Assembly: GCF_949628215.1 (NCBI RefSeq)
Contig: NC_134279.1
Coordinates: forward strand, 57,626,266 to 57,690,265
Reading direction: 5' to 3'
Source: Phalacrocorax aristotelis
Lineage: Eukaryota; Chordata; Aves; Suliformes; Phalacrocoracidae
DNA length: 64,000 bases
Positions 60,351-64,000 of the stretch are shown piece by piece (position 1 is the stretch's first letter; each line of letters begins with the position of its first letter). A model generated the notes under the pieces. The model searched no databases. It was given only the letters and a program-made list of their open reading frames with translations, and had not been told where the DNA came from. Made by a program: the position numbers and the translations under genes.

Positions 60351-63176
60351 CGTTGCTTATTTCATAGTCACCTCTTTGCTACTTTCCTCTGCAGCGAGAA
60401 ACAGTTTCTCAAGAGACTGGATCATTGTGTACTTTATCCCCCTGCATGGACTAACCCTTAAGTCAAGAGCTGGTCTGTAGAAGAAGGCAGGGGGAGAAAC
60501 AATGAACTTCTCCTGACGGAGCATTCGGGGCCACAGTCTGTCCTGGAGCAGGGTCTGCAGGCCTGTGCCGTGCTGAGGAAGGTTGGGTGCAGAGGGTTAC
60601 CTGCCAGCGGAGACTCCTACGGGCAGTCACTCCTTGTTGCAAAGTCGGGTGGACTTTGACCAAAATAAATTTGCAGTCATAGTTCAAACATGGAAACAGC
60701 AAGATGATGATGAAATGATTTTGGTATGCGCTGATAATATAGAAGGGCCTCTTTTATTTTTTTCCCCCGTTATGTTTACAAATGCTGTTTCACGAGACGT
60801 TTGTGTCTTATGTACAGAGGCAGTAAGTGCTCTGTATCAATTCCTGAAGGACACAACTACAGGAACTATTCCACTGTACTTGGAAAGTTTACACATTGGA
60901 TCACCCTAAACCGAGAGATCTATATTTGATGAGGCTGGCTGAGCCTATGCAAGCAGTACATCCACCTGGAAGTGTTTCTGAGAAGTCTGAGTGCATTGAG
61001 CGGCTGTCCATTTAGGAGGTATATCAAAACCCTTATTTAGTTTCCCCAACACTTCATTTTTATGACTCTGCTTACTACATTGCAATCCAAAGTGTTATAT
61101 AGACTATGTAACTAATAATAATTTTAACCGCATAGCGAAAACCACAATGCAGTGCTTTTACACTTCTCATCAAAGGAATGTGAATTTATGAGTGTCTTCC
61201 CTGGCCATTTCTGTCAGGCAAATGTATTAATAGGCTATTCACTAATAATCTCAGGTAACCTGATAGCTGTCTTGCATCTCTCCAATAGATAAAGTGCAAA
61301 TTCCAGGGAGAGTTCTGCTCCAGTGTGCTGACAAAGTGTAAAAGCTTTCCCTCCTGTTGGATGATGTGCTTTGTTGAAGAGGGAAGCACCCTGATTTGAA
61401 AACACTGAAATTTGATGAATCGCCTTTGGATGTCTCAGGAGGTCATTGGTCCTTCTGGAACTGATTTTGATGACACGTTTCTATTACAGATCATTAGAAC
61501 TATTTGGGGGCTCTTTTTGGAGCTTTGTTGTAGTTCTGTATCTAAAAATATAAATTAAAATGTGATTTTTAGCTTATAAAAGTGTTGCTGTTTTTGAACA
61601 AATTAGAATATTAAATCACATCCAATTTTAAGACAAATGGAAAAACGTGGGTACCATTACAAACAAGAATTCATTTAAGTTATTAAGTATTAAAGTATAA
61701 TTTCCAGGTGCTTTGCCCTGAATTATTACATCTTTGCCTAATTGTTGCTTCTTCTTGTTCATGAAGTAGTACTTATAATTGCAAATTTTTTTTCTGTTCT
61801 TTAGGCTGGTGGATGTCAGTATGATCTTCTAAACCCATAAGTATTTCTAATTAAAGATGCTATTCATCTTACTGATCTCTTTAATTGTGCTCAGTTCATG
61901 AGCGTTCCACTGCTATCAGGAGCATAGTTGTAAAGCCAGGGAACAAAATACTGAAGAAGGTTCTGGAATGCATAGGAAAAATCATCCCTTCCAGATAAAC
62001 AGATTTGCCATTATAAATGGTGTGATAGATTTTGACTAGACTTGGGCATGTCAACAGGATTGCTAAATGTGTTTTTGTTTAAGAGAAAATGAGACTGGTC
62101 ATTTCATTATTGTAATAGTTGTCTTTGACCTCCTTGTGTCTTGAGTCACTCCAATAGAGCACTGTATTTTATTGCTGACTGTTTTGCATTGGTTGCTCCC
62201 ACAGACTTTGTAAGGTTGTTAGAAAGTGTAGGAGTAAGAGGTCTGCTGGCAGTTACATGCTTTCCACCGAGCTACCATCCCGTGTTAATTTTTTTGCTTC
62301 AGCAACGAGCAGTTTCTTCCCCTGTAATCTCCACGGCCTATCTTGACAGGATGGACAAAATCACACGTTTGGAAGTCTTTAAACAGAATGATCTTCCCAA
62401 GGGTGTGTTCTTTTAAGCCTCACTACTTACTGCCCAGGCTGTTGCTGTGATTTTCCACTCATTCATCTGAAGATGTGATAAGGATTCACTCTCAACTTTG
62501 CTGTGTGGTACTGCAAATGCGAGGCTTCCAGGGCTGGTCCTTTTGCTCCTTCGTTTTCTGTGCTTAAGAACTCCCGTTTCTTTCTGTCCACGCTAGCTAC
62601 ATCACTTTTGAGACCCGCCAGAACACAGTCGTCTGGAGCACTGTGCTGGGGTTAGGCACCCTCTCTTAGGCCATGACTAGAGGGGTTGACTAAAGGGGTT
62701 CCCTGATGTTCATTGGCCATGTGGGTGTTTAACCTGCCCCATCGTTGCCACTGGAGTCCACATCCAGCGTGAAAAGCAACCCATCCTTCTAGGTGGGCTT
62801 CCAAACTGATGTGATTATCTAGCTCTCTGGGTCTTGTTATTGCTGGAGAAGTCCTGGGCTACAGCAAGTGGCATTTGGGGAGCGTCACTGCTGCTGCCTC
62901 ACCTTCATCAGGGTATTATTGCATTTGCCAGCATGAACCTGACTTTTTATTCTTCCCCATAAGGAGACAGGATGATTTTTCATATTTTCCAGGGGCACAC
63001 TTGCCCCCAGGCATAAACCCTCCTTCGTCCGAGGGCGGCTGCTCCCGGAGCCACCGGCGAGCTGCCGGCCCGCAGCTCCCGCGGCGCCGAGGGGACGCCG
63101 CCGCGGCCGGGGTCGCCGCGGGCGGGAGCGGAGGCGGCCCTGCCCCACCTCGCACCCCGGCCCGGTCCCGAGCACG

Positions 63177-63188
63177 CAACATGGCGGA
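63177..63188 (+). promoter_or_regulatory. YY1-type motif
   Basis: CAACATGGCGGA matches the extended YY1 consensus (ANATGGCGG). In CpG-island promoters this orientation commonly marks the region just downstream of the transcription start. Confidence 0.5.
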
Positions 63189-63485
63189 CAGCCCCCTCTC
63201 CTCCTCTCCCCTCCCCGCCCGCCTCGGCTTCCCCTCGCCCCGCCCGGCCCCCTGCGGGCCGCGGCTCTGGGCGGCGGCCGGGGCGGAGGGAGAGGAGGGG
63301 CGGCGGCGGCGGCCGGCGGCCGGAATCGTTTCCTGGGTAAGCGCAGCGGGCTGGGAAGCGTTTCCGGAAGGCTGGCCGCATCCCGCAGCCGGCTACGGGC
63401 GCCTCCGGGGCAGGCGGCACGGAGCGGCGCGGAGCGGCGCGGCGGGCAGGTGCGCTCCGCAGCTGGGCCGGGAGGGAGGGCGGCC

Positions 63486-63518
63486 GGGAGGGGAGGGGAG
63501 GGGAGGGCAGGGCAGGGC
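63486..63518 (+). other. G-quadruplex-forming tract
   Basis: At least six runs of three or four G are separated by one or two bases (GGGAGGGGAGGGGAGGGG followed by AGGGCAGGGCAGGG). It fits the G4 pattern well and lies on the presumed coding strand downstream of the YY1 motif. Confidence 0.65.
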
Positions 63519-64000
63519 GGCGCGTCCCGTCCCGCTGTGGCGGTGCTCCGGCTGGCCGCCCGCCGCTCCGAAGGCCGGGGGAAGAGCCCCGCCGCCCTTC
63601 CCCGGGGCGGCTCCGGCGCGTCCCGGCCTCGGGCGTGCGGGGCCGGGGCCGGCCTGCGGCTGCCGGTGCTGGTGCCGCCGGAGCCCGCCGCCCCGCTCCC
63701 CCGCCGTGCGGGAGTGCTGCGGTGCTGCTGCAGGGAACTGGCTGGGGCGGCGGTGCGAGCAGGGGTTTCCCTCCGCCGGCGGCGAGTGGGAACGGGGCCC
63801 GGCTCGTTCTGCCTGGGGGGGTGGGTAAGATAAAGAAAGCGTGAGAAGTGGTAAAAGTGCTTGTAGAAGTACCTTTTTTTTTTTTCTGGTGGTTATTAGA
63901 GGGGGCTTTGCGAGTTGCGTTCTGTGATTATATCGTACTTGAGGATTGCACGCGGGGTTGCAAATGGGAATGTGCAAAAATACAGTACTCGGGGGGGGGG

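Larger units (their letters stand above)
57656..62989. other. Intergenic between UCHL1 and the presumed APBB2 promoter
   Basis: No supported gene. The region holds an old MIR-like piece at about 57990-58060, a TA/TG-rich patch (59240-59275) and a CTCF-like site at 60337. Frames at 58380-58781 (133 codons), 60583-60909 (108 codons) and 62141-62416 (91 codons) lack recognisable domains. Confidence 0.55.
62990..63840 (+). promoter_or_regulatory. APBB2: CpG island, probable APBB2 promoter and untranslated first exon
   Basis: A sharp GC- and CpG-rich island with a YY1-type CAACATGGCGGA at 63177, a motif often found just after transcription starts. Plus-strand splice donors occur at 63337 (CTGG|GTAAGC) and 63825 (GTGG|GTAAGA). 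In human, APBB2 lies on the far side of UCHL1 from LIMCH1 and is transcribed away from UCHL1, which predicts a plus-strand gene starting here. APBB2 (FE65-like adaptor binding amyloid precursor protein) has untranslated 5' exons, so no coding match is expected. The long frames here (317 codons plus, 194 minus) are Pro/Arg/Ala/Gly-rich and compositional. Confidence 0.55.

Noticed and set aside
60583-60909. 108-codon plus-strand frame with a fairly protein-like sequence
   Set aside because: It starts only from GTG in the supplied reading, has no known motif and no splice context. Kept as chance unless a homology search says otherwise.
62875-63828. 317-codon plus-strand frame including a MADSPLSS start
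   Set aside because: Low-complexity GC-driven composition; the internal ATGGCGG is better read as a YY1 motif. APBB2 is expected to have a non-coding first exon.

Overview
This is vertebrate nuclear DNA, almost certainly from a bird. The evidence is several CR1 LINE fragments with the avian 3' tail, a solo LTR of an ERVL-type family I know from neoavian genomes, spliced genes with GT-AG introns, and three sharp CpG islands in otherwise AT-rich DNA. There are no bacterial-style operons, CRISPR arrays or phage genes. No novel system is evident; this is an ordinary, well-conserved avian locus. Most open frames here are chance frames or lie inside repeats.

The locus is the avian equivalent of the human 4p13 block APBB2-UCHL1-LIMCH1, shown in inverse orientation. 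(1) Positions 1 to about 19.26 kb look like the first intron of LIMCH1 on the minus strand. (2) LIMCH1 coding exon 1 lies at 19260-19355, inside a CpG island (about 18.69-20.11 kb) with a MEF2-type site and a perfect octamer motif. (3) About 20.1-45.0 kb is intergenic, with scattered CR1, MIR and other old repeats and no gene I can support. (4) UCHL1 is complete on the minus strand: nine coding exons (45337-50004), 224 codons plus stop, with every splice junction assigned, a TATA box in a CpG island and a poly(A) signal. (5) About 50.5-63.0 kb is intergenic, with an ERVL LTR, a small CR1 fragment, a CTCF-like site and one unassigned open frame. (6) A third CpG island at about 63.0-63.84 kb is, by synteny, the probable plus-strand promoter and untranslated first exon of APBB2.

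UCHL1 (neuronal ubiquitin hydrolase and ubiquitin-binding protein) and LIMCH1 (actomyosin regulator with a calponin-homology domain) are transcribed in the same direction. UCHL1 and the presumed APBB2 promoter point away from each other. The genes are neighbours by descent and nothing in the sequence indicates a shared pathway.

The best observations concern UCHL1. They are a 12-nt microexon, one extra residue in the loop before the catalytic histidine relative to human, the catalytic aspartate codon split by an intron, a 75-bp intron, and an abrupt drop in third-position GC from exon 3 to exon 4.
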